Positions 1 through 6,718 of a DNA stretch of 27,767 nt are shown one piece after another. This DNA comes from a virus. Where the stretch lies: the IMG/VR virus record IMGVR_UViG_3300047472_000151, positions 1 through 27,767 of that record, one strand, 5' to 3'. Under the pieces are notes generated by a model. The model saw only the letters and a program-made list of their open reading frames with translations. It searched no databases and was not told the DNA's origin. Position numbers and translations under genes: made by a program. The number at the start of each line of letters is the position of its first letter. Within the stretch, counting starts at the first letter, position 1.

Positions 1-261
1 CAAAACGAATTCACGGTCATACTCACGAACGTAGCGCTCGCCGACACCACTGGGTTTGAGATTGCAGCAAGTGTCCGGGCAGCATACCCGAATGCACGCC
101 CATTACTAGTCGGCGTTGTGAGTCACTGGGACGGCAACGTTCACGATCAAGCATTGGCTACGGCATTTGATTTTCTCATGTGTAAACCCTTCAAGTTTCT
201 GGATTTGCTTTCTCGCATAGAGGCGGGATTACATTCCCTGGCCATTGGCGGTAGCAAGTGA
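1..261 (+). CDS. Response-regulator receiver domain, 5'-truncated by window edge
   Basis: An open frame runs from base 1 to a TGA at 259-261 and gives 86 residues with no start inside the window. The pattern is that of the second half of a CheY-like receiver: a hydrophobic strand ending ILTNV, then TTGFEIAASVRAAYP, a strand LLVGVVSH, and the conserved Lys-Pro in the CKPF motif, followed by a final helix. The protein ends about 25 residues after the Lys, so the receiver is either stand-alone or C-terminal. The position that normally holds the phospho-accepting Asp (ILTDV in typical receivers) is Asn here, so phosphorylation in the usual way is doubtful. It lies on the strand opposite to the prophage and may be host flank or phage cargo. 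The receiver fold call is fairly secure; its role is unknown. Confidence 0.75.
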   Translation, partial: QNEFTVILTNVALADTTGFEIAASVRAAYPNARPLLVGVVSHWDGNVHDQALATAFDFLMCKPFKFLDLLSRIEAGLHSLAIGGSK

Positions 262-389
262 AGCATCAAATCATTTCGCTGTTTTCGTCCTTCCATATAT
301 TCTGATAAATGACATGCTTCAGTCAATTGAGCGCCGCCTATTGGCGAGTAGGCAGAGACTAGTGACAGTGAAGTTAATGGAGTGCTTGT

Positions 390-578
390 ATGTCACCCGC
401 GCAGAGGTGCCGCAGGCAAAACACGAAGCTTGGTGAAATTATCGATCTTGGTGTTAGCCTGCAAAATATTTCCGGAAGAAACGAGGCGTTACGTTATTTA
501 TGCGCTCAGGGCGTTCCGGTCCATACCATTAGCCGCATCCTGGACAACACCAACGAAAGAAGACCTCTTCGAATATAG
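390..578 (+). CDS. Small uncharacterised protein (62 aa)
   Basis: The ATG at 390 is preceded by GGAG seven bases upstream, which favours this frame over an overlapping GTG frame starting at 382. The product is a short, probably helical protein with LGEIIDLGVSLQNISG, then NEALRYLCAQGVPVHTISRI. The second part reads like a small helix-turn-helix or helical hairpin (an ALRYL helix, a Gly-Val-Pro turn, then a helix). I do not assign a function. The IID motif and its spacing recur in the 39-residue gene at 18786-18905, so the two may be relatives. It lies between the receiver-domain gene and the lipoprotein gene on the same strand. Local base composition is visibly more AT-rich than in the phage structural genes. 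Confidence 0.55.
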   Translation: MSPAQRCRRQNTKLGEIIDLGVSLQNISGRNEALRYLCAQGVPVHTISRILDNTNERRPLRI

Positions 579-659
579 GGGTCTCCACTGTTTGCATGAT
601 GCTCCAGTTTAGGCCTCGTTCGTTATAGTAGAAATTTGCTGTGCGACGAGGTCTTCTTT
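556..659. repeat. Imperfect 16-bp inverted repeat around a 72-bp spacer
   Basis: AAAGAAGACCTCTTCG at 556-571 pairs with the reverse complement of 644-659 at 15 of 16 positions. The left arm overlaps the end of the 62-residue gene. The spacer has no gene. It could be a large transcript stem or the remnant ends of a small mobile element; no target duplication was recognised. Confidence 0.5.
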
Positions 660-907
660 TCACCCCGATATCTTCAGGCGACAACCACTGGGGGCATCCT
701 TATTTGTCCCAGCCGTAAAGAACTTTCCCGGCCTGCCATGCATGAAAATAGCTGCGTTTCCGCAGAAAAACTTTTCTGTTACCAACTATGCTAGACTTCA
801 ATCCGGTTCGTATGGCCGCTTTCTCCAATTTGGCTTTGAGTAGCAGAGGTCTAGGCGTGCTGTTGAGGCAGCACGACCAGGCTTTCTTAATTGCAGGTTG
901 ATTAACG
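579..907. other. Intergenic region without a recognisable gene
   Basis: These 329 bases hold the right arm of the inverted repeat described for 556-659. They also hold a short perfect hairpin at 752-765 (CTGCG, loop TTTC, CGCAG) and a possible promoter at 863-891. The hairpin has five A bases, not T, after it on the plus strand. On the minus strand it is followed only by a weak TATTTTC, so it is at best a poor terminator for leftward late transcripts. No open frame with a credible ribosome-binding site was found. Confidence 0.5.
863..891 (+). promoter_or_regulatory. Possible sigma70-type promoter for the lipoprotein gene
   Basis: TTGAGG at 863-868 and CTTAAT at 886-891 are separated by 17 bases, each matching four of six consensus positions. 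The start codon at 908 is 17 bases downstream. The match is modest and rests on position and spacing. Confidence 0.3.
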
Positions 908-1270
908 ATGAAAAGACTACTGACGTTGCTGCTTGTGCTTTTGTCCAGTGCGTGCTCAGATCACTCGCCAGCAGCAATTTCGGGTGAATGGGACTGCGGG
1001 AGTCACCGGATCTTCCTGTCAGAACACGGAGGCTATACCATCGTCAGCGGTGGTAGCACGTACAAGGGTGCGTTCTCCATCGAGCCTTGGAAGGAAGGTA
1101 CATTTGGCCAGCTGAAACTGGATAAACCGGTCTATCCGCTGAGTGAACATCGCCTGATCAAGGCGGCGCCTAATATTGCTGCTGACCTCTATACATCGAT
1201 GGGAGGCCTCATTCTGTGGAGCACTTCGGGGGCACCATTGCAATGCTTCCATCCCAAGAAGCAGACTTAA
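908..1270 (+). CDS. Putative small lipoprotein (120 aa)
   Basis: The N-terminus is MKRLLTLLLVLLSSACS: two positive charges, a hydrophobic core and a lipobox-like SSAC with Cys16. This suggests export, lipid attachment and an envelope location; the lipobox is slightly atypical because Ser stands at -3. The mature part of about 105 residues has two further Cys (30 and 113) that could form a disulphide, and a strand-rich pattern beginning SGEWDCGSHRIFLSEHGGY. No family was recognised. Its TAA (1268-1270) overlaps the TAA of the convergent endolysin gene within one TTAA. A lipoprotein at the end of a prophage is the usual position of a lysogenic-conversion or superinfection-exclusion gene, but host origin is equally possible. 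The Shine-Dalgarno is weak. Confidence 0.65.
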   Translation: MKRLLTLLLVLLSSACSDHSPAAISGEWDCGSHRIFLSEHGGYTIVSGGSTYKGAFSIEPWKEGTFGQLKLDKPVYPLSEHRLIKAAPNIAADLYTSMGGLILWSTSGAPLQCFHPKKQT

Positions 1271-1827
1271 GCCGACTGTGCAGAAGTCTGCACTCCATGA
1301 TCAAGATACATGATACGTTCAGCGCACCGTCTCGCCGTAAGCCCAGGCAAGACCACGCCTCCAGCCTTATTCCACAGCAAAAACCTGTCGCCTGCCGTCG
1401 CATACTCCCGCCGCGATGTACTGCGGCATATCGAACTGAGCCGGAATGCTTTGACGCCGATGTTATAGGCCAAAGACGTACAGGCCGCTTGACGCGTCGA
1501 CGGTTCACGCAGCAATTGCGGGCATGCGCCCAATACGCCTACCAGCACGGCTGCAGCACGACTTGCCAGTCCGGCTTCGGCCTGGTCGACTGTCCACCAC
1601 ATATCCTCGTGTACGCCTTCTGTTTCCCCGTAGCCGATCGTCCAGGGCTCACCGTCGAGATCCCGGAGCGCAGCCGGGATCTCCGCCCCGCCCTGCATGT
1701 AAGGGGCTAAGATGCGCGCCTTTCGCATCGCCACAGCCAGCGGAGATGCGGGATCTGGATAAGCCCGCAGCGACAGGCCCTCACAGGGCCTGATCAATCC
1801 GCAGGCAAGCTGCAGCGCTGTACTCAC
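1267..1827 (-). CDS. Endolysin, GH24 phage lysozyme
   Basis: This is a muramidase that cleaves peptidoglycan between MurNAc and GlcNAc at the end of infection. The 186-residue protein has the GH24 pattern: Glu16 in the CEGLSLRAYPDP segment, Asp25 eight residues later, then WTIGYG with Thr63, and a late VLPGLTARRCAE segment typical of the C-terminal helices. About 37 residues separate Asp25 and Thr63, against about five in T4 lysozyme, so the protein belongs to a long-loop variant. There is no signal peptide or SAR anchor, so it should depend on the holin. The start is GTG at 1827 and overlaps the holin stop in GTGA. No spanin gene follows it in the window. Confidence 0.88.
   Translation of the reverse strand: MSTALQLACGLIRPCEGLSLRAYPDPASPLAVAMRKARILAPYMQGGAEIPAALRDLDGEPWTIGYGETEGVHEDMWWTVDQAEAGLASRAAAVLVGVLGACPQLLREPSTRQAACTSLAYNIGVKAFRLSSICRSTSRREYATAGDRFLLWNKAGGVVLPGLTARRCAERIMYLDHGVQTSAQSA
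1278..1293. repeat. Palindromic motif, copy C: GTGCAGAAGTCTGCAC
   Basis: The motif is a 16-base palindrome except at its central dinucleotide. It differs by one base from the copy at 20438-20453 and by two from the copy at 18525-18540. It lies in the last codons of the endolysin gene, at the junction with the plus-strand accessory segment. No T-run follows on either strand, so a simple terminator is unlikely. Confidence 0.6.
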
Positions 1828-2297
1828 GACTTCTTATCCAAGACGCGACCGACGAACCAGAACGACAGAATGCCGGTCAGGAGGGCACGGTCCTCCTGGT
1901 CATACACCTGCAGCACGGCCTGCCACACGCCGCCGCCGGCGTGCAGCGCGACGGCAAACAGGGCGACCTTAAACATGCCGTACAGCGCGAGCATGTAGTA
2001 CGTGGTCACCGGACGAACCAGGATGTTCAGCGCGTCCACCCACCAGACGCCGGTCATTTGCGCCTGGCCAGCCAGGGCCGTTTTCTGCGCATCCAGCAAC
2101 GCGAGCACCTGGGAAGAATCCGTGGTCAGCTGGACCTCTTCTTTGTGCGCGGCCGCACGGGCCTGGTCAAGCTGCAGCTGACGCTCCAGCATGGCCAGTT
2201 CGTGCGCGTTGTCGGTGCGTTTATTCAGAAGCCCTAGGAACTCTGGCAGCAGGCGCATCAGGCCACCGCCCAACATCGTTAAAAGGGACAGAATCAT
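1824..2297 (-). CDS. Holin, 3-TM type (GTA-holin-like)
   Basis: The frame is open further upstream, but the ATG at 2297 (protein MILSLLTMLGG) is chosen because it forms an ATGA overlap with the stop of the preceding small membrane-protein gene. The resulting 157 residues have an N-terminal hydrophobic stretch (1-23), then a charged, helical cytosolic-type segment (NAHELAMLERQLQLDQ onward). A C-terminal half follows with hydrophobic runs at about 84-118 and 137-151. This arrangement resembles the three-TM holin family found in gene-transfer agents and many proteobacterial phages. It would form the inner-membrane lesion that releases the endolysin encoded directly downstream. The family call comes from layout and motif resemblance; the lysis role also rests on the neighbours. 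Confidence 0.7.
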   Translation of the reverse strand: MILSLLTMLGGGLMRLLPEFLGLLNKRTDNAHELAMLERQLQLDQARAAAHKEEVQLTTDSSQVLALLDAQKTALAGQAQMTGVWWVDALNILVRPVTTYYMLALYGMFKVALFAVALHAGGGVWQAVLQVYDQEDRALLTGILSFWFVGRVLDKKS

Positions 2298-2476
2298 TTG
2301 AATCCTTTCATAGAGCCATATGCGGCCACCAGCACCAGGGCAGAGATGACGGCCTTCCAGACGATGGCCCACACGCCCCGGCCGATATCCCCGTAAAAGC
2401 GCTCGGTCATGCGCTCCTCCATTTTGCTAACGATTGCCTCCACATCGGCGTCGTTCAGTTTGCGTTCTTCTGGCAT
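2294..2476 (-). CDS. Small single-TM membrane protein of the lysis cassette
   Basis: This 60-residue protein has a charged N-terminal half (MPEERKLNDADVEAIVSKME) predicted to be helical or coiled-coil. One hydrophobic helix spans about residues 34-54 (VWAIVWKAVISALVLVAAYG), and the C-terminus is short and basic. An AAAGGA site precedes the ATG. It directly precedes, and is translationally coupled to, the holin gene, so a second holin, antiholin or pinholin-type role is plausible but not demonstrable from sequence. Confidence 0.65.
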   Translation of the reverse strand: MPEERKLNDADVEAIVSKMEERMTERFYGDIGRGVWAIVWKAVISALVLVAAYGSMKGFK

Positions 2477-2612
2477 AGCTTCCTTTCGAAAAATTAAATC
2501 GCCCTAAGGCTTGTATGTGGATGAATTACTACCTAAACCGCTGCAGTTCGATTCGCCGCGCACATGACATGGCCGATGTGGCACCGACAAGGCCGGCACG
2601 CGCAGCAAAGGC

Positions 2613-3023
2613 TTACAGAGCGCTCGCTTCGATGAACAGCGTGTCCAGCTCCGCCGAGCTCAACCCGAGCGCCGCCCCAATTGCGACGACCAGCGGGCGC
2701 TGACGCATGAATTCCTGGGCATCCTGCCATTCGATCATTGCAAGACGACGCTGCATCGCGTCAGGAATGGCATTGATGGCAGGCTCCACTGCATCCAGCA
2801 GGCCTGCGAGCAGGAGCTTTTTCCTGGCCTGAAAGCGCGTGACGGCAGCCGGCACTGCGGGCGGAGGGGGTTCAGGTGGGACGAACACCTCACCGTCCCA
2901 TAGATCGCCGATATTTCCACTGTCCTCAGCTGGCGCAGTGCGCACGCCTTCCAGTTCATCTACGTTGGCCACCACTGCGAAATTAATCGCGCGGTCGTTC
3001 TCATCCAAAATCGCTACCCGCAT
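2613..3023 (-). CDS. Tail-fibre-associated / assembly-like protein (136 aa)
   Basis: The start is set at the ATG at 3023 because AAGGAG lies seven bases upstream; an in-frame TTG one codon earlier is less well placed. The ATG shares one base with the TGA of the tail-fibre gene. The N-terminal half (MRVAILDENDRAINFAVVAN, then IGDLWDGEVFVPPEPPPPAVP) has the layout seen in short proteins encoded just after phage tail fibres. A strand-rich segment and a Pro linker are followed by a helical C-terminal region of about 75 residues (TRFQARKKLLLAGLLDAVE). It could be a fibre chaperone or a fibre-bound component. No clear match to lambda Tfa or T4 gp38 was seen, so the role is inferred from position. 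Confidence 0.65.
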   Translation of the reverse strand: MRVAILDENDRAINFAVVANVDELEGVRTAPAEDSGNIGDLWDGEVFVPPEPPPPAVPAAVTRFQARKKLLLAGLLDAVEPAINAIPDAMQRRLAMIEWQDAQEFMRQRPLVVAIGAALGLSSAELDTLFIEASAL

Positions 3024-5095
3024 CAAATCACTCCTTCCAAATCAAGTTGGCCATCGCCGCCTTTTTTACCCAGTCCACCGCACCCACCGGCAGGCTGCTG
3101 GCCATCGATCAGGGCCGCAGCGCCGCGAATGCGAAGCAGCGCCGTGGCGCCGGCTGGCGAACTGCCGCTCGTCGAGCTCATGGTCATCGCGTATGTGCAC
3201 GCGGCATTTGCAGCACCTGAACTGACGCGAGCAGCAGCGGCGGCCAATGCAATATTCGGCGTGCTGCCGCTAGCGATCCATCCATTAGGGAGCACGTCAC
3301 CGATCGTCGTGCCAGCCAGTGTGAAAGTGGCCGATTCCGTTCCCGCAGTAAGGGAGCTGTGGTCATATGCGCTAAAGGCAAATACGAAGTCACCGGCAGC
3401 GACATCAAGGTTTCCGGTGGTAACGCTCCAGCCAGTTCCAGCGGTGTTATCCGCGCCGCCAGCAATGGCGAAAGACAACGGAACGCCCGCCTGCTTTGGG
3501 ATGTGATACGACGCAATAATTGACCCTTCGAAGCCAGCCTGGTTGTAGCTTTGGCTGGTCGTCTCAGAGCCATCAATAATTCGAGCGAACACCGACACGC
3601 GACGTGTCCCAGAGTTCAAAGCGTAAGAACCGGTGCCGCCGCTGTAGCTGCCTTGCAGCGCGTAACCGGCTGGCGCCGGCGGCGTGCTGTCGCCCGGGCT
3701 GGATGTGGCCAGCACAACGAACGACAAGTCGCCATTCTGTCGCGTCGTATCGAGATTGAACGTTCGCGCGACCAGGTTAGCTAGCGCTTGACTCTGCACC
3801 TGCCGCAACAGGAAACCGGACCATCCGCCATCCCCACCGAAAATGGAATCGCCACCAGGCACATTGTCGGAAATCACGGACGAAGTGGAACCACCGGCAC
3901 CACCATTGATGGCATTGCCGCCTTTGCCCGCAGTGGCCGAGTAGGCACCAACGGAACTATCTCCCCCTCCAGCACCACCGTCACCGGAGTCGCCAGGCAG
4001 GGCTGGCGTGCCGCCGACGCCGCCAGAAGCACCGCCGCAACCAGGATTCGAGGTGCCCGCATTCACCGGCCGCCCCTGATTACTGCCCGCGCCACCAGCG
4101 CTAAACACGCCGCCACCCGCACCGCCGCTGACACTACTGCCAGGACCGCCACCATAAATAGTCAACCCAGCGAATGTGGAGCTACCACCAACCGCTCCTG
4201 GAACGCCGCCTGCGCCGCAAACAAATGCCTGCGACACACCGAGCGCGGCAGCAGTGAGGAAGAACGGCAGGCATGCGCCGCCAGCTCCTGCACCAAGGCC
4301 CGCGCTTGCGTAGTTCAGGGGGGTGCTATATCGCCCGCCACCGGCGCCCCAGAGCTTCCCCCGGAATCCTTTGTACCCCGGCGGCAGACTGACGGTGCCA
4401 GAAGTCAGCCACGAACGACGGAAGGCGTTAATGACGAACGAACGAATGTTGCCAGCACCGTCGCACTGGAAAAACCGCACTTCTCCCGGGTACATGAAGT
4501 AGGAGGCGCGACCGTCAATCAAGTCGGCGCCCGAGCGCTGCACGGTCGTATCGCCATCCGCATTCCGAATAAAGCAGCACCATCCGTCGCCCAGGAGATT
4601 GGACGCGCTAAACGTCAACGTCAGGGAGCCGGTGCAGTCAATCAGGTTGCCCGAGTGGGATGCGGTCAACGTCGTATTAACGGCCAGCGCGACGCGACTC
4701 ACTGCCAGTGGGACCGGCACCAGAATCCAGTTGGCTGGATCATTCGCAGGATCTGTCGCGCTAATCCCTGCGGTGCGGCGCAGGTATGCGCGAAAGTTAA
4801 TGCCACTTTTCGCGGGCTGGCCTTGCGTGTAATTGGTCACCGGATTGAACATCAGCGCTGCAGACGCAGTAGACGCAACCGCGGCGGAGGAAGCAGCGGA
4901 TACGGCATTCGCCGCAGCCGCCTGCTGCGAGGCCGCTGCCGCACTGGCATTGGCGTCAGTCTGCACGCCGGCAGTATTGATCTGCGTGATGGTGCTTGGA
5001 AGCTGCTGCATGAACACAGCCATGATCTGGTCGAAAATGTCTTGTGGCTGGCTACGCAAAGCGGTCTGGATTGGCGTGATCTGAGTGAAAGTCAT
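3023..5095 (-). CDS. Tail fibre / receptor-binding protein with glycine-rich domain
   Basis: The 690-residue protein has four visible parts. Residues 1-85 form an attachment region with an Ala/Ser-rich helix. Residues 90-235 form a strand-rich stem domain that includes the WCCFIRNADGDTTV and GRASYFMYPGEV stretches. Residues 240-425 are extremely rich in Gly, with many GAGG, GGS and GGAGGG runs, a composition known from glycine-rich phage adhesins that can form polyglycine-II-like packing. Residues about 430-665 are ordinary strand-rich sequence low in Gly repeats. A final Gly-rich tail (GGCGGLGKKGGDGQ) looks like the missing end of the Gly-rich domain, so the 430-665 block appears inserted into it. 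It lies next to the distal tail protein gene, with adjacent TAA and ATG. Host receptor binding is the expected role. Confidence 0.8.
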   Translation of the reverse strand: MTFTQITPIQTALRSQPQDIFDQIMAVFMQQLPSTITQINTAGVQTDANASAAAASQQAAAANAVSAASSAAVASTASAALMFNPVTNYTQGQPAKSGINFRAYLRRTAGISATDPANDPANWILVPVPLAVSRVALAVNTTLTASHSGNLIDCTGSLTLTFSASNLLGDGWCCFIRNADGDTTVQRSGADLIDGRASYFMYPGEVRFFQCDGAGNIRSFVINAFRRSWLTSGTVSLPPGYKGFRGKLWGAGGGRYSTPLNYASAGLGAGAGGACLPFFLTAAALGVSQAFVCGAGGVPGAVGGSSTFAGLTIYGGGPGSSVSGGAGGGVFSAGGAGSNQGRPVNAGTSNPGCGGASGGVGGTPALPGDSGDGGAGGGDSSVGAYSATAGKGGNAINGGAGGSTSSVISDNVPGGDSIFGGDGGWSGFLLRQVQSQALANLVARTFNLDTTRQNGDLSFVVLATSSPGDSTPPAPAGYALQGSYSGGTGSYALNSGTRRVSVFARIIDGSETTSQSYNQAGFEGSIIASYHIPKQAGVPLSFAIAGGADNTAGTGWSVTTGNLDVAAGDFVFAFSAYDHSSLTAGTESATFTLAGTTIGDVLPNGWIASGSTPNIALAAAAARVSSGAANAACTYAMTMSSTSGSSPAGATALLRIRGAAALIDGQQPAGGCGGLGKKGGDGQLDLEGVI

Positions 5096-6718
5096 TTATA
5101 CAGTTCCATCAATTTGCATGGCCATCTTCGATTGAAGAAGGCCTTCGATAATGTTTTTAAAGCTGGAATAGCGGCCAAACACAATGGCCGATCCGTAGAG
5201 CACCGTGCCGACCCACACGACGGGCTTTTGCCGGTAGTTGGCCAGCGCCTCTTGCACGCTGTCGATGTACTCGTTCTTAATCACCAAATCGACGGACATC
5301 CGCTTTGCGAAGTCCCTGACAACGGTGGTACTGGTGCCATCGAACTCGAAGGTTGTGGACGAGTAGTCCTTGATCTCTGTCGACAGTCCGTACTCCGACA
5401 AGCCAACATCCACAATCGGACCGAGCGCGAACATGCCGCACTTCGCCGTGCTGCCGAGATTCTTGATGACGACGGTGACGAGGGCGCCCCAGTAAGGAGG
5501 CAGAAGGACGCTGACGCAATAGCTCTTACGCAGAATGCGTTTGAATATCCAGTTAAAGTAGCTACTACGAGAATTGGAGAGCACCTGAGATTGCGTTTCG
5601 CGATAGACGATGCCCTCGACAGGGTCCTGCATGACCATCGAAACTTCCATCGCGTCCAGGCCGGCGAGGAAGATGCCCTGGGCGATGGCGCCTGGCGACA
5701 AGACCAAAACAATCTGGTCAGCATTCTGCGACTGAGTGTTGTTGTACTGATCCAGCATCTTCCAACGGTTGGTAGCACCGCGAGGCACCCACTTAGCCTT
5801 GTCGCTGAGCGCGTTACCCACGTTGTTCGCCCCTACCGATTCGTAGAGGTCATTGGTGGCCGGGTCGCGCACTACATCAGCCGCTGCGTAGGTCGCCGTG
5901 GCGCTGTATGCTGCCTCCGTCATGGACACATTGGAGTACAGCAGCGCGGCGCCACTGCCAACGACGTCAGCCGCGCGAGTCAACGCCACACCAGAATTCC
6001 TGATCGGCGACGTCGCATCCTTGCCTTGCTCCAGCTGCGGCAGGCCGATGCGCAAGGTCACGTCAACAACCTGACCGCTACTTACCGGCACATAGGCCAC
6101 TGGGCGAATAAATGCGGTAGTAGCGTCGCTAATCGCCGGAATCGTGCACGAATAGCGCTGACCTTTCAACGACGCATTCGTCGGCACGTTGTTGGTTTCA
6201 GGTCCACCGATAATGAAGCCACCACCATTCGTAAACTGGTCTACCGTGACGCGGAGATTGCCAGGCAGAGCTCCAGCAACGACGCGAGCGAAAACTGAAT
6301 GCACCCACTGCTGACCCAAAGAAGCCGCTGTTACGGTATTCCCTTCAAACTGCATGTACAGCTGCGTTGCGGCGGTTGCTGTCCCGAAAAAACGCACATC
6401 AATGCAGTCGATTCCATCTTCGCTGGTAATGCTGACTATTTGCCGATTGATGCCCGACGCTGTATTGATGGCCCAGTTATTCGGCGACAGCCCAGGAATA
6501 CCAACCACAGCACCCTGCATCGTGTTGTTGCGAATCGCATTGGTGGCTGCCTTCTCAACAAGGGCGATTGGCCCTGACGTTAAATCCTTCGGATCATAGG
6601 TAATACGGAACTCATCGATGGCCGCATTTTGCAACGCGCCAACGCCATCGAAGTAGGTCGCAACGGTAGGCCGATTGAAGGCAGGGTTTCCGAATTTGAT
6701 CGGGTCGATGATGAACAC
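5096..6718 (-). CDS. Distal tail protein of unknown family (540 aa)
   Basis: The gene starts with GTG at 6718, sharing one base with the TAG of the tape-measure gene (TAGTG). The protein begins MFIIDPIKFGNPAFNRP. Its first 270 or so residues are strand-rich, resembling a lectin or carbohydrate-binding fold (NNWAINTASGINRQIVS, QLYMQFEGNTVTA, RIGLPQLEQG). A short module around YSATATYAAADVV and DLYESVGANN resembles carbohydrate-binding or chitin-binding-like modules in phage structural proteins. The C-terminal third (WIFKRILRKSYCVSVLLP onward) is mixed. It occupies the place where lambda has the M-L-K-I-J tail-tip genes. It probably forms part of the tail tip or baseplate; the exact function is unknown. 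Confidence 0.7.
   Translation of the reverse strand: MFIIDPIKFGNPAFNRPTVATYFDGVGALQNAAIDEFRITYDPKDLTSGPIALVEKAATNAIRNNTMQGAVVGIPGLSPNNWAINTASGINRQIVSITSEDGIDCIDVRFFGTATAATQLYMQFEGNTVTAASLGQQWVHSVFARVVAGALPGNLRVTVDQFTNGGGFIIGGPETNNVPTNASLKGQRYSCTIPAISDATTAFIRPVAYVPVSSGQVVDVTLRIGLPQLEQGKDATSPIRNSGVALTRAADVVGSGAALLYSNVSMTEAAYSATATYAAADVVRDPATNDLYESVGANNVGNALSDKAKWVPRGATNRWKMLDQYNNTQSQNADQIVLVLSPGAIAQGIFLAGLDAMEVSMVMQDPVEGIVYRETQSQVLSNSRSSYFNWIFKRILRKSYCVSVLLPPYWGALVTVVIKNLGSTAKCGMFALGPIVDVGLSEYGLSTEIKDYSSTTFEFDGTSTTVVRDFAKRMSVDLVIKNEYIDSVQEALANYRQKPVVWVGTVLYGSAIVFGRYSSFKNIIEGLLQSKMAMQIDGTV

Noticed and set aside
382-612. Alternative 76-codon frame starting with GTG at 382
   Set aside because: The GGAG site is spaced for the ATG at 390, and the 390 frame has the more protein-like pattern with the IID motif.
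908-1270. Plus-strand lipoprotein as an outer-membrane spanin (Rz1)
   Set aside because: It is on the strand opposite to the lysis genes, is longer than Rz1 proteins, and lacks the Pro-rich character.
3788-6298. 836-codon open frame on the plus strand, antisense to the two distal tail genes
   Set aside because: Its protein is rich in Arg/His/Ala low-complexity sequence with no recognisable domain, and it spans two well-supported minus-strand genes. It is a shadow frame typical of GC-rich DNA.
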